Positions 22,375 through 32,420 of a DNA stretch of 64,000 nucleotides are shown one piece after another. This DNA comes from Diabrotica undecimpunctata (Eukaryota > Arthropoda > Insecta > Coleoptera > Chrysomelidae). A program made the translations under genes and the position numbers. How positions within the stretch are numbered: the stretch's first letter is position 1; every line of letters starts with the position of its first letter. Location: the NCBI RefSeq assembly GCF_040954645.1, contig NC_092809.1, positions 132,421,914 through 132,485,913 of the forward strand, in the 5' to 3' direction. Below the pieces are notes generated by a model, which was not told the origin of the DNA, ran no database searches, and saw nothing but the letters and a program-made list of their open reading frames with translations.

Positions 22375-22615
22375 TGACTCAAACAAAAGAATGAAAGAAA
22401 GGTAAGAAAGTTGCAGTATCTGCATCATGTGATGAAAGAAGACAAGTATGTATTGCTGCAAACAGTACTGAAAAAAGGGAGATTTCTTGACTAAATAATA
22501 TTACAAAATGGTGTAACTGTAGTTTTTGTCTGTTTTGAGCTGCAGCATCTAAGGGGAAAATAGCTGTGATCATTATTAACCTCCTTAAAGCAGATAATAC
22601 CTAAAGAAGAACAAG
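22375..22615 (+). pseudogene. RTE-type LINE 3' end fragment
   Basis: The frame reads KVRKLQYLHHVMKEDKYVLLQ with a following KKGRF, then degenerates toward IAVIIINLLKADNT and AAGAAGAAC. This is the Y-L-G-H-V-M-R module of the (GAA)n-tailed LINE family, heavily decayed. The antisense open frame over the same bases is not a gene. Confidence 0.55.
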
Positions 22616-22654
22616 TAATCTGCCAGAATGGTTTGGACTGTTATCAGTGGAAAT

Positions 22655-22760
22655 CCTTTGCCTTCTTCTTCAGTGCCTAAATCGATCCAGATGTTGGCTA
22701 TCATTAAGGCTATTATGGTTTTGTTGACCGCTTTTCGAAACAGTTCAGCGCAGGTTCAAA
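22655..22760 (-). pseudogene. Tiny RTE-type LINE 3' end
   Basis: On the minus strand: AELFRKAVNKTIIALMIANI followed by a stop-rich tail ending at CTTCTTCTTC on the plus strand (22660). Only the last roughly 30 codons of the LINE C-terminus are present, an extreme 5' truncation. Confidence 0.55.
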
Positions 22761-24055
22761 CTATGTAGATACCCAAAGTATGGAAAGTCGTTGCCTGGTA
22801 AAGATTCTGACTCCAAAACTATCGGCCAATATGTCTGCTCTGTCAACTATTTAAAATGCTTGAGCGCATTATCCTTAATAGAATTCATTCAGAATAGACG
22901 AAAAACTGATAAAAGAACAAAGTGACTTTAGACCAAGAAGATTATGTACATCCCAAATACTAAATTTTACCTAGGAGATCGAAGTTGGGTACGACAGACA
23001 CCAGGTAAATCACAAGAGAAGATTTTTCGTATCTCTCAATGGTAAAAATAGTAGATAAAGAACAAAAAAGAACGATTTAGGTTAGGGCAGCGTAATGACA
23101 TCTACACTGTATAACATTTACACAAATGACCAACTCTTATCAACAGATACTAGGACTTTGATATATGCAGATGACACAGCTATTTTTGTACAAGTAAAAA
23201 CTTTTGCAGAAGTAAAGACAACACTAACTAAAGCCTTAAACACAATAACAACATACTACGAATCAAATTATCTTATGCCAAACCCTGGAAAAACTCCACC
23301 TTCATAACAGAGACGCTTCCAGAAAACTTAACATTCAATGGTGTAATTAAACCCTTAGACACTCTTCTTCTCCTAAATAACCGGGAGTTAGTTTGGATCG
23401 CACGTTGTCAATCAAAGAACATTGTTTAAAATTAAAAGGCAAACTGACGGCCAGAAACAATATTCTCCGCAAGCTTGTAAACCAAACATAAGGCGCACAT
23501 CCTTCCACCCTAAAACGTCGATGCTTTTATATTTCTGCTGCCGCGTATGCCTCCCAGTATGAAAAGCATCAGCACACGCTAGACACGGAAATGTAGCTAT
23601 CAATGAGTCAACAAGAATCATCAGTGGATGTTTAAGACCCACACCCATACATAAGCTCTACCCTATCTTAGGATCACTCCACCTGATATCCGAAGAGAAG
23701 TAATATAGTGGAACGAAAGAAACAAATCCTAAATTGGCGACATCCACTATACGATGACCAGGCTATCGCACTAAGACTCAAATCGAGGAAAAGCTTATTA
23801 GCCAGATCAACACATCTACAAGATACAACAGAAAGAACTGTGCTAAATGGAAAGAAGCTGTTCCTCGTAATCTGATACCTCAAGAGGGACTTTCGTCTGG
23901 TAGCCATCTTCCTTACCCTGTATAGAGAACTCTCAGTCGTTAACGAGTCGGGGGGCATAGCCTGTGTGAATGTGGGGTTATACAAGATTATGTGCCTGCT
24001 GACTCCGATGCTCAGTTGCTTTATGTTGTTGGACACGTAAAGTAAAGTAAGTAAG
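22760..24055 (+). pseudogene. Jockey-like LINE, decayed RT and C-terminus
   Basis: Degenerate plus-strand reading gives VWKVVA, NYRPICLLCQLFKMLERIIL (RT motif 2), then an open frame at 23095-23307 with YNIYTNDQL and TLIYADDTAIFVQVKTFAEV (YADD present). C-terminal remnants continue to about 24000 (CECGVIQDYVHLL-like, after frameshifts). The gaps between pieces carry many stops. The YADDTAI motif and following text are typical of Jockey elements, not of the RTE pieces around it. Confidence 0.65.
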
Positions 24056-24059
24056 CGGA

Positions 24060-24420
24060 GGTTATTCCAAACCATTGTCGGAGGTTTTTAACCACTGTAT
24101 GCGTCCTGGTTCCCTTTTGCCAATTACTTTGAATCTTGATAACCATGGATTTGGTTTTTCTACTGTATTCTAGGCAGTACTTTACGCTCACAGTTCTCAC
24201 GTGGTCCAGTATAGTCTGTAGATCATTTAGGCTAGTTGATAATAGTACAGTAACGGCGTAGCGGAATTGTTAATAAATTCTTCGTTAATTCGGATTCCCA
24301 TCTCCAGGTTCGTGAAGGTTTAGTGATAATTTCTTCAGAGTATATATTGAAAAGAGTCGGAATTCCTAGGTTTGTGGAAATTACTGATAGTGTTTGTTTT
24401 GTATTCATACATTTTGTAAA
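24060..24420 (-). pseudogene. LINE RT fragment
   Basis: The minus-strand translation contains IYSEEIITK, then a degraded active-site stretch and LNDLQTILDHVRTVSVKYCL. This matches the RT palm-thumb region of the (GAA)n-tailed LINE family (compare YSEEIIKKSLENV at 17531-19014). The YADD box is lost. Confidence 0.5.
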
Positions 24421-24769
24421 GATAAATGTCTATCAAGTAACAGCTGACTTTATAAATATTTAGTTTAAAAATAAATTATTTTTTAATAGGAAGACCGTCT
24501 GAATAAAAAATAAAACCATTAATGATAAATTATAATCAAGAATACATATTTTTATAAAGATACACTTTTATGAAAATAAATATGTGACGTTTGAAATAAT
24601 ATCAATCTTTTTATTTGTGCAATGATAATCTTGTTTATAGATTTATCATAAATAGTCAGTGACGTAATTTTAACAATAGTTTACTAAGATTTGATATTTT
24701 ATAAAATATGTTTTATAACTTTCTGTATGTTTTTTATATTTGATTTTTTTAGGATGGTAGTTAGATACA

Positions 24770-25300
24770 GTAATCGGGGTATGAGGGAGTGACAGTATTA
24801 GGACAAGGGTGGGAGGGACTAATAAATTTCATGTGAAAGTAGGATTGGGGTAGGATTCATAATCGGGGTATGAGGGAGTGACAGTATTAGGACAAGGGTG
24901 GGAGGGACTAATAAATTTCATGTGAAAGTAGGATTTCACCAAGGTCCGGTGCTTAGTCTTTATTTATTCTTATTAGTGTTAGATCAAATAACAGTCCAAC
25001 TACAGGGTAACAGTATCTGGTGTTTAATGTATGCTGATGATGTAGTGTTATTAGGAAACAGTGAAAGCGATTTAGAACAAAACTGGAACAGTTGAGACAA
25101 GTTCTTGAGGAAAAAGGTTTAAAACTTGGTAGGACAAAAACATAGTATTTGGAATGTTCGTTTAAAGAATGAGTTACTACAAACAAAAAGATATCTTTGG
25201 ATGGTGAAATATTGTAAAAACTAAATTTTAAGTACTTAGGATTGGTACCTATTACAGAGTAAAGAAAAAATAGATGGAGAAGCTTACAATAGAATTAGGA
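24770..25300 (+). pseudogene. LINE RT fragment with internal tandem duplication
   Basis: The plus frame 24898-25095 reads VKVGFHQGPVLSLYLFLLV and WCLMYADDVVLLGNSESDLE, an RT core of the kind found in RTE/BovB-type LINEs, with YADD intact. Immediately upstream a segment of about 75 bp is duplicated in tandem (24771-24845 and 24861-24935). This disrupts the frame. The rest decays after 25100. Confidence 0.7.
24771..24935 (+). repeat. Tandem duplication, about 75-bp copies
   Basis: The block beginning TAATCGGGGTATGAGGGAGT occurs twice, near 24771 and near 24861, essentially unchanged, separated by a short linker (GGGGTAGGATTCA). The perfect identity implies a recent local duplication within an old LINE remnant. 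Confidence 0.8.
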
Positions 25301-26010
25301 TGGGACGGATAAAGTGAAAGTAAACGAATGGTGTGTTTTTTGATAAAATAATTCCAATGAAGCAGAAGGGAAAATTTTAGAAAACAGTCATAAGACCAGC
25401 TATAATGTACGGAACTGAATGTTAAGCAGTTAAAAAACAAAGGAACAACGAATGCATGTGGCGAAAATGAGAATGCTTAGATCGATGAACGGAGTGACAA
25501 AAAAAGGATAAAATTAAGAATGAGTAGGTAAGAGTGGCTCCAAATGATCCTTGCAGGCAAAACAATCCTTCATATTATTTTTAGAACTAGTAATGCCATC
25601 TGTATTTGTAGTGGCGTACCCATCACCCAATGCACTTCTACAGTCAGTCTAATATAAGCCTCTATCGTAGAAACATCGTATTTCCCAAATTTTGCATAAA
25701 CAGTAATGTTATAATATGTTTGATATAAGGTGAGTTCCTTAAAACTATTGTAATGTTACTTTTAAATAACTAGGAATGTTAAATTGTAATATAGTTACTG
25801 TAAGTCCAATATTTTGCCGATAATTTAAGATGTTTACAAAATACCAAACCTTGGATGCTTGGATAAACATGGCTTCCAGAAAAGTGTGCTCATTCGGGCA
25901 TGATCCCCCATGGTGTCGGGTTAAACAATCTCGATATCGTTTTGCCCTCTCTAGTAAAAAAATTATGATAAAAAATATAGGTCACTTGACTTTTTTTTTT
26001 AAACGACAAA
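25300..26010. other. No recognisable gene
   Basis: LINE-like debris fades out by about 25560 (TYGTECXAVKKQRN-like reading near 25400). 25560-26010 has only short frames; the 65-codon frame at 25830 has no similarity that I recognise. Confidence 0.4.
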
Positions 26011-26995
26011 ATGGTTCAAAAATATAAACGGAAAATCGGCAGGCAAAAATGGAACAATAATAAAATGCGGCAACCTGTAGAAAGTGTACATAATGGTCTT
26101 GCATACAAATCAGCAGCAAGAAATTCTAAGGTGCCTCTGATGAGTTTAAAACGATGTTCTTAGGGGAAAAAAATCTAGCCACGGACCATTTGAACAGACT
26201 TGGAAGCAAAAGTAGCATATTCATCGAGGAACAAGAACAACAGCTTACAACCTATATTCTCGATATGGTAACCCGACTGTATGGCCTTACCACCAAAGAC
26301 TTAAGGTTTATGGCGTACCAACTCTCAGTTAGAAATGCCATTGTGCATAGATTTTTGGACCAAGTAAAACTTGCTTGTTAAGACTAGTTAAAGGATTTTT
26401 GTACGAGCTACGTTCTACTTTAACTAAGATCTCCTGAAGCAACATAGATCGCAAGAATTCGTGCTTTTAACAGAACTGTTGTAACCAAATTTTTCATTTT
26501 GCTTAAGACCATATTGGATAAAACTCCATTCGCCCTCTCAGGATATATAATGTAGATGAGACGTCTGTGAGCAGTCATTTGTATGTCTGCGGGAGGTTGT
26601 TCGTTTTTTCCCGAAAGAGGATGAAGGAGCAGTTAAAAGATGGGCACCACCAGGAGCAGCATTCAGATGCAATGATTCTGGGTGCATGAATATCGATATG
26701 TTTGCAAATTGTTTTGATCATTTTATACATTGCGTTAAACCATCAGCAGAAGATCTAGCGCTCCTAATTCTTGACGGTCACCTTTTTCACACTTAGATGT
26801 AACTAAGAACTTAAATAAGAACTTAAATTTAGAACAACAGCTTCAAAGATACGAATAGCAATGGTGATTGCCAAACTCCGTAGTGGAGAGGGCACTTGAA
26901 GAAGAACTTAAATGTCACCGAAAAAGCCAGGAGTAATTTTGTTACCATGTTATGCTTGCCTCCGCATACTACACACAGGCTACAGCATTAGAGCT
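26011..26995 (+). pseudogene. Tigger/pogo-type (DDE_1) transposase pseudogene
   Basis: The reading starts at an ATG at 26011 with MVQKYKRKIGRQKWNNNKMR, the usual N-terminus of Tigger-like transposases, followed by an HTH region (AYKSAARN, VPLMSLKR). The frame 26154-26381 matches the CENP-B-type DNA-binding part (EEQEQQLTTYILDMVTRLYG). Later, across frameshifts, come RIYNVDETSVSS (first catalytic D), KRMKEQLKDG, APPGAAFRCNDSGCMN, ALLILDGHLFHT (second D), and finally LPPHTTHRLQ. Several stops, frameshifts and one LINE insertion disable it. No terminal repeats were found. Confidence 0.8.
26829..26901 (+). mobile_element. 73-bp LINE 3' end with target-site duplication, inside Tigger
   Basis: A very short copy of the (GAA)n-tailed LINE (reading AMVIAKLRSGEGT then GAAGAAG) interrupts the Tigger transposase between its second catalytic block and the LPPHTTHRLQ motif. 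It is flanked by the 12-bp repeat AAGAACTTAAAT (26817-26828 and 26902-26913). A further tandem copy of that 12-mer lies at 26805-26816. Confidence 0.75.
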
Positions 26996-27131
26996 TAGTT
27001 TTATCTATTCCCTTAATGACTACCTAATTTATTTTACTTTATTTTTAGTAACAAATACCTGTTTTTCCAAAAAACGTTCAAAAAAAACCATTTTGACCCA
27101 CCCGGTTGGGTAAAATGATCGTTTTACAAAC

Positions 27132-27700
27132 TAGTCATCATCATCATTTTGGCTTTACAACCTTGTGTGGGTCCTAGCCTCCCCAAGAATTTTTTTTCAG
27201 TCGTCCCTATCCCTAGCCTTCCTCCGCCAAGCACGTATTTCCATATTTCTCATATCTTGATCTATGTTATCTAGGAATCTTGTTGTGGGTCTTCCTCTTC
27301 TTCTTTGACCAATAGGCCTATCAACAAGCGTTTTCTAGCTGGGTCAGTTTGCTTCATCCGCATTACATGGCCTACCCACCTCAGACGTCCTATCTTAATG
27401 TGTTTTACGATATCTGGTTCCTGGTATATTCTATAGAGTTCGAAGTTGTATCGTCTTCTCCAGACACCGTTTTCATTTACCGCCCATAGATTTGCCTTAG
27501 TATTTTTCTGTCGAAACATCCTAAGGCGTTTTTATTGCTTTTTGTTAAAGTCCAGGTTTCTGAACCATATGTTAGGACTGGGCGTATTATTGTTTTGTAG
27601 AGTTTTACTTTTGTATTTCTTGATATAACTGTAGATTTAAAAAGGAGATTAAGCCCAAAATAGCAACTATTAGCCGTGCAAATTCTGCGGTTTATCGTCG
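27132..27700 (-). mobile_element. RTE-clade LINE 3' end, close copy of 7105-7673
   Basis: Base for base this is almost the same sequence as 7105-7673: the CATCATCATTTTGGC tail, then the GRPR-type C-terminus and NGVWRRRYNFELYRIYQEPDIVKH on the minus strand. It is broken by a few frameshifts and ends at about 27695, where the other copy continues. It lies 2.5 to 3 kb downstream of the neuroligin 3' end. Confidence 0.75.
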
Positions 27701-27889
27701 TTTTTTATAACAAGTGGCCGTAGTATTTGTGGTTGCGTACCCATTTTTTTACAAACTAGTAGATAAGTAGAATATTTGATGAGTCTAAAAATAATTTTCC
27801 GAATTTTTGGCCTGTAATTAAGCATTATTTAACTTTTTTGTCTTACGGGGATCATTTTGGGCTCTTCTAGGGGTAGCGCCAATTGATGC

Positions 27890-28110
27890 CAAACTGCGAG
27901 AGCATAGGTTACGATGGTTTGGTCATGTTTAACGTCGCAGAATATAATGTAAAGGAAGATCGAAGAACGAAGGAATCCGGGCCACAGAAGAATGTCCCGG
28001 ATAGAAAACTTACGTGAGCGAATTGATTACGCCACAAAAGGACACTTTAGAACAGCTGTAAAAAAGTTTAGTGATATGATCATCTTCGATAGGAGCTAGG
28101 CCAGTTTTCG
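27890..28110 (+). pseudogene. LINE C-terminal fragment
   Basis: The plus strand gives KLREHRLRWFGHV followed by a degenerate basic tail (KGRSKNEGI, RKLT, RHKRTL). The L-R-W-x-G-H-V motif is the common LINE post-RT module of insects. It is short, with several stops. Confidence 0.5.
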
Positions 28111-28139
28111 GTACTAGATATAAGGTGCAGATATTCTAT

Positions 28140-28600
28140 CAAATAATGAATTTTAAACTTTGCTTGTAACATATACAACTTATCTGAATTGTCAGTACAG
28201 CAAGGCAGATATAATTAAAATACTAGAAACATTTTGATTCTAACGTAACAAAAACCAAACTATGTAACATGTTTAATTTGTAAAAACTTGTATTCTAAAA
28301 ACAATTTTATACGTGGAAGTCGAAACGTTGATAAAACGAATTTTAATTCTACAATTGTGATTAATTAATTACTGTTACATATTAAATACAAACGGTTATA
28401 CATAACTGTTAATGCAAGTTCTATCTTTGCCATTTAAAACCAATTTTCCAATAATAATTTAAATATAAATAGATTTTTGTAAACGAAGAAAGAAATTTTG
28501 TAAATCTTCAAAGAAACATTCTCTATTAAATTTAGTACATTTTATCGGACGAATATAAAAAGTCATCTCGTGCACATTCTTTAAAATGTTTAAATTCTTA
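28140..28600 (-). other. Neuroligin 3' UTR (probable)
   Basis: Directly downstream of the neuroligin stop codon (TGA, 28601-28603), this AT-rich stretch has no coding potential on either strand. It contains CGAAACGTTGAT on the minus-strand complement side near 28330 and several AATATA/ATTAAA-like words on the minus strand, but no clear single polyadenylation site can be chosen. Confidence 0.35.
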
Positions 28601-29634
28601 TCACACTCTCATTTCACTCATGGCAGCATGTGGAACTCTCATATTACATTTATCAGCATTGTTATGAGTTAAAAGTGGCTGGCTTTCTGGACTCCTAGCT
28701 CTGGGTGGAGGAGGCGGTTTAGGAACGCCTAGTGGCATAGTAGCATTGCCATTCGGTGGTTGCACCAAGCCCTGTTGTTGCATTTCCGCCATTGTGCAAG
28801 ATGTGTTATTGATTAACGTTAGGTTTTTTGGCAGTGTAACACAACCCTGATGTTGATAATTGTATAGTGAGGTATTCTTAGGAAGCGTCATACAATTCTG
28901 TAGCATTATGTTAGGACTTGGTGGAGGCGCTTTTAGAATAGAATTAGCGTTAGGAGCGCATCTTTGATGCATTTTGTTGATCTGATCTTGCTGTGCATTA
29001 GTCAGAATTAACGCTGAAGTATCTTGCTCTACATCTACTATTACATTCGTATTTTGAGAGTAGCCTAAATGGTGCTGGTGTTTGGAGATTGTCTCGAAAG
29101 CAGCTTGATTTCTGCTTTGCTGTTGCTGTAAATTCTTTACTTCCATTCTAGTTTTATCGCGTTGATAGTATACTCCAGCGAATATAAGAACATTTAAAAT
29201 TAATAATGAGCAACCAATAGCAATAGTTACGCTTAAAGCCGTGCTGTAAGCGGCATAACCTGCTGCTTCTAAACTGGCGAGTGTGTCAGTCGAGTTATTA
29301 TGATTTTGAAAATTGTGATGATTGTAATTTCCAGAAGAAACTATATTAACACAAGTTGTTACCATAGTTTCTATTGTAGTGGAAGCTTCTAATGTTGTAA
29401 GACTAGAATTTGGTCTTCGTCTAATCAATTCCATTGTAGGATCGTAATAGCTTATTCTAGAAAGTGGATCAGGTCTAACTGCTCCTTCGTAAAGTTCAGC
29501 ACTGTTATGGTTTCTAAATAAGTTATGTCTAGCAACTACATCTTCCATACCAGCCCTGTGAAGTTCAGGAATCAGGCGCAACCAAACACTGAGCTGATGT
29601 GCTCGGAAATGATTCTTCATTCTGGGTTTCATTC
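28601..29634 (-). CDS. Neuroligin, last exon: end of ectodomain, TM helix, cytoplasmic tail
   Basis: The acceptor TATAG precedes GA-ATG at about 29634; the first G of the split glycine codon comes from the previous exon. The exon encodes MKPRMKNHFRAHQLSVWLRL followed by IPELH, the conserved end of the neuroligin cholinesterase-like domain. A Ser/Thr/Asn-rich stalk (residues about 75-120) follows, then one TM helix at about 128-156 (YSTALSVTIAIG, LLILNVLIFAGVYY) flanked by YQRDKTR. The cytoplasmic tail is about 187 residues, with Gln-rich, KAPPPSP and PKPPPPPRARSP segments and two repeated TLPKN motifs. Neuroligins are postsynaptic adhesion proteins that bind neurexin. The C-terminus is S-E-M-R-V, not the T-T-R-V of vertebrate neuroligins. 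The length is normal for an insect family member. Confidence 0.93.
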
Positions 29635-29833
29635 CTATAACAAATTAAATAACTCGAGTGAATGCAACGTAAATCATATTATAATAAATATATAAAATAT
29701 ATATATTTCTACTAAATCGTGGTAGAAATCCAATAACCTAGTATCTTTGATCTTGGTAGTAAACATACTAGGTTATTTACGTCAGCTTTTACCGGTAAAC
29801 GCCAGCTACTTTTATAATAATTAACATACATAC

Positions 29834-29952
29834 CTAATTCTAGATACTTTTGATGGACTGAGTCATATTCATCCCACAAGATCGAACGAAATCTGTTCCT
29901 TTCCCTGGAAATGGCTAATACCGGGTCTTGTTTATGATTCTCATTTGGGTTT
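29834..29952 (-). CDS. Neuroligin, penultimate exon
   Basis: The acceptor TTTCAG comes before AAACCCAAATGAG and the donor is GTATGT. The exon completes a split Gly and encodes NPNENHKQDPVLAISRERNR and FRSILWDEYDSVHQKYLEL. This corresponds to the T-G-D-P-N..W-x-x-Y-x-x-x-D-Q-x-Y-L segment of neuroligins close to the end of the globular domain. 119 nt, leaving one base for the next codon; with the neighbouring exons the frame is continuous. The intron to the last exon is only about 200 bp, whereas the upstream intron is 4.9 kb and full of mobile elements. Confidence 0.92.
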
Positions 29953-30019
29953 CTGAAATCAAATTAGGTAAAAGTTAAAGCATGCATGTTTTAAAATCGT
30001 AGATATTTTAACTATTATA

Positions 30020-30960
30020 CAGTGCGCTCGTAAAGTATGGAAACATAAAGATATTTGTGACACCCCATATGATATAGTAAAAAGATGCTGTTTATGTAGA
30101 TAAGACGAACCACCAATTAAAAATTTTATATTTTCGACATTGCCAAATGTACAGTTTCTGAGATATACGGATAATATGTGTATTTTTAAATGGGACTACT
30201 ATGGGTTAAAATTCCGATATTTTTTTGACATTTATGATTATCAAAGGCTCATAGATATATTCTTTTAACGGGCAAAATTTTTATTTTATAATTAATATTG
30301 CTGTATAAACAGAAAGTAAGTAAAGAAAGAAATTAAAGGTGGTATTCAATATCATCACCTTGTCTTTGTAAATAGAAATTCATTCTGAATGAAAATGCAT
30401 CATTCTGAAAAAAGACTTTTCTAATCGTTTCCGGAGAAATTAGTGTTATCTCTCCTGTAATTCTGTCGTTGAGTTTTAGGATAGTCTGTGACCTATTTAC
30501 ATATACGTTGCTTTTTAAATAATCGCATAAAAAATAATCTAGAGGTGTCAAATCCGTGGATCTTGCTGGTCATTCAAGAGCTCCTCGTCTTCCAATCAAA
30601 CGATTTGGACATTTATTGTCGAGAAACTCACGAACGCCTCGAAGATAATGAGAAGGTGCTCCATCTTACTGAAACCAAATCGATCTATTCACGAGATGAG
30701 GATTTATATCATCAGGAAAGAGTCTGGAAAATTCTGTAAATAACTCCAATTTTAAAATGCCCAGTTCTCTTTACCTGTTATGGTTCTATCCCAAAAATAA
30801 GGTCCAATAATGGTATTAATAATAATTCTTGCCCACACATTGATCTTTTGTCGAGACTGACACATTGAATACTATCCAATGCTTTATTGATATATCAAGT
30901 TTGTAAATTGGTAAGACGTCTTGAATAATCTCGAACTATAAAACCGGATTTAGAGGAATG
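30020..30960 (-). pseudogene. Mariner-like transposase pseudogene in neuroligin intron
   Basis: The minus-strand reading with frameshifts gives IIINTIIGPYFWDRTITGKE, then GAPSHYLRGVREFLDN, GRRGALEWPAR, and the open frame 30333-30551 starting DLTPLDYFLCDYLKSNVYVN. This is the second half of an insect mariner-like transposase, with the D-x-x-P-x-D motif intact as SPDLTPLDYF in the family (here T-D-L-T-P-L-D-Y-F). The left end CAGTGCGCTCGTAAAGT at 30020 follows a TA. I could not find the matching right end. It lies in the 4.9-kb intron. Confidence 0.7.
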
Positions 30961-30989
30961 ACTATTTTAGGCAAAACAGCAACAACCTT

Positions 30990-31650
30990 TTTTGTGGATG
31001 TTTGATACGATAGTTGTCTTCCATTTGGGTGGCAGTTCTTCGCCTCTTGAAAAGAAATTAAACACAAGAGCAAGTAGTTGTAGTGACGAGTCCGGTCCAT
31101 ATTTTAGAAGTTCAATGTGGAGACCTGTAGGTCCAGAAGCTTGCCATCGTCATAAAGACTTTCTTTACTCAAGTTAGTGTTATTAAGTTTTCTTCTATAA
31201 AAGATGTCTCTGACTGTAAAGTCTGGCAATTTTTTCAGTAAGAAATTGTGGACGATCTTCAGTCAATAGATTTTGATAATAATCTTTCTAATCTTTTAGT
31301 GAGATTAGGCTGATATAAAATTTTTTCTTTCTATTCATTCTTAGGGATATTATTATTCTCCATGCTTCCCTTGCTCTGCTAAAAATTAGGCACCGACGAA
31401 TTAGTTTACATTTATTGTCCCATGTTTTATTTTACAGTCCCATATTTACAGCATCTTGTATAGTATATCCGATCTTCTGTGTCTTTTTTCATTAACCATA
31501 TGCTATGTACCCGTTTTTTCTTTTTTCTCTGCTATCTTTACGTCAATATCTTTACTCCACTATTCTTTTGTATTCCTTCGATCTAGTATTTGATCTTAGG
31601 GTGGTGCCTTTATAAAATAATGGTCAGTATCACATTATGCCTCTTTGTAA
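30990..31650 (-). pseudogene. LINE RT start and linker remnant
   Basis: The minus strand reads TGLHIELLKYGPDSSLQL followed by EELPPKWKTTIVSNIHKKG, RT motifs 0 and 1 with P-x-x-W-K. A degenerate linker extends toward 31650. Stops are frequent. The forward ORF at 30992 is antisense noise. Confidence 0.55.
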
Positions 31651-31823
31651 ACTCTGACATCGTACATATGTAGTGGGAAAGCCCACCTTTGCTCTCTGCC
31701 TGTCTGTGTGTCTAAGTAATATTGGCACCTTTTGTACCATATCTGATGTCAGGTTTGGTTAAATTAGTAGTATTACAATATGTAATTTTTTTAGCTTTAT
31801 AAAGATTGTACTTTACCAGTGAC

Positions 31824-31862
31824 CTGATGATGACCAGAAAACTGTAGTTGTCGAAACCGGTC
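31824..31862 (+). other. Hammerhead-like motif
   Basis: CTGATGA (31824-31830), T, hairpin GAC/GTC (31832-31834 with 31850-31852), GAA (31853-31855), palindrome ACCGGT (31856-31861), C. The final bases form a GTC triplet, the commonest hammerhead cleavage site. Stem I pairing is weak. It lies about 190 bp upstream of the second such motif at 32012. Confidence 0.4.
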
Positions 31863-31984
31863 GCCGTTTACTAAATAAATAGATTGTGAGTAAGTTTGTC
31901 ATTTATTTCTACTACCCAGTTTGAAATGGACTCACACGAGCGAACAATTCATTATTTTAACATTTATGTTTACTTTCATTAAAA

Positions 31985-32195
31985 TGATGATACTTATTTT
32001 AGGTAACTGCACTGATGATGGACTTATTAATCCGAAAACGTTCTGTGATGTAGCCGGAAAAGGTCTTTTTAAAATATATATACCTTTAATAAAGGATTTT
32101 TTTACTGAGTTCGGTTTTTATTATGGGTTCATTTACAGCATCCCAGTCGTTATTACATCTGTCTTATCTTCTTTTAATGAACGCATAATTTAACG
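31985..32195 (+). repeat. Interspersed repeat with best hammerhead-like motif (32012-32043)
   Basis: The motif is CTGATGA (32012-32018), T, hairpin GGA/TCC (32020-32022 with 32031-32033), GAA (32034-32036), palindrome AACGTT (32037-32042), C. It is followed by TGTGATGTAGCCGG. The bases on either side of the core can pair as a short stem I (A-T, C-G, G.T, T.G). The block GAAAACGTTCTGTGATGTAG recurs unchanged at 45945-45964, and a minus-strand relative lies at 35460-35620. Proposed to be part of a Penelope-like or derived non-autonomous element. Confidence 0.5.
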
Positions 32196-32420
32196 CATAG
32201 CATTAAAGGTCAGCGAACGACTCTCCAATAATTAAAATACTTTGGACATATTATGACAGCAGACACAAAAGAATTAGACGTATCACAACACTTAATTTCG
32301 CGTATAACTAAATTATACGAACACACTACTCGAGCAGTTAAGCGTGCTTGATACACGTGCTATGGGAGAAATTCCTTAATTCACTCATAAACAGATTTTA
32401 CACATAGTTAGAAGAAAATA

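Noticed and set aside
28320..28345. Hammerhead-like CGAAACGTTGAT near the neuroligin 3' end
   Set aside because: Only the GAA-palindrome part is present, with no CTGATGA or stem II; too weak to report as a motif.
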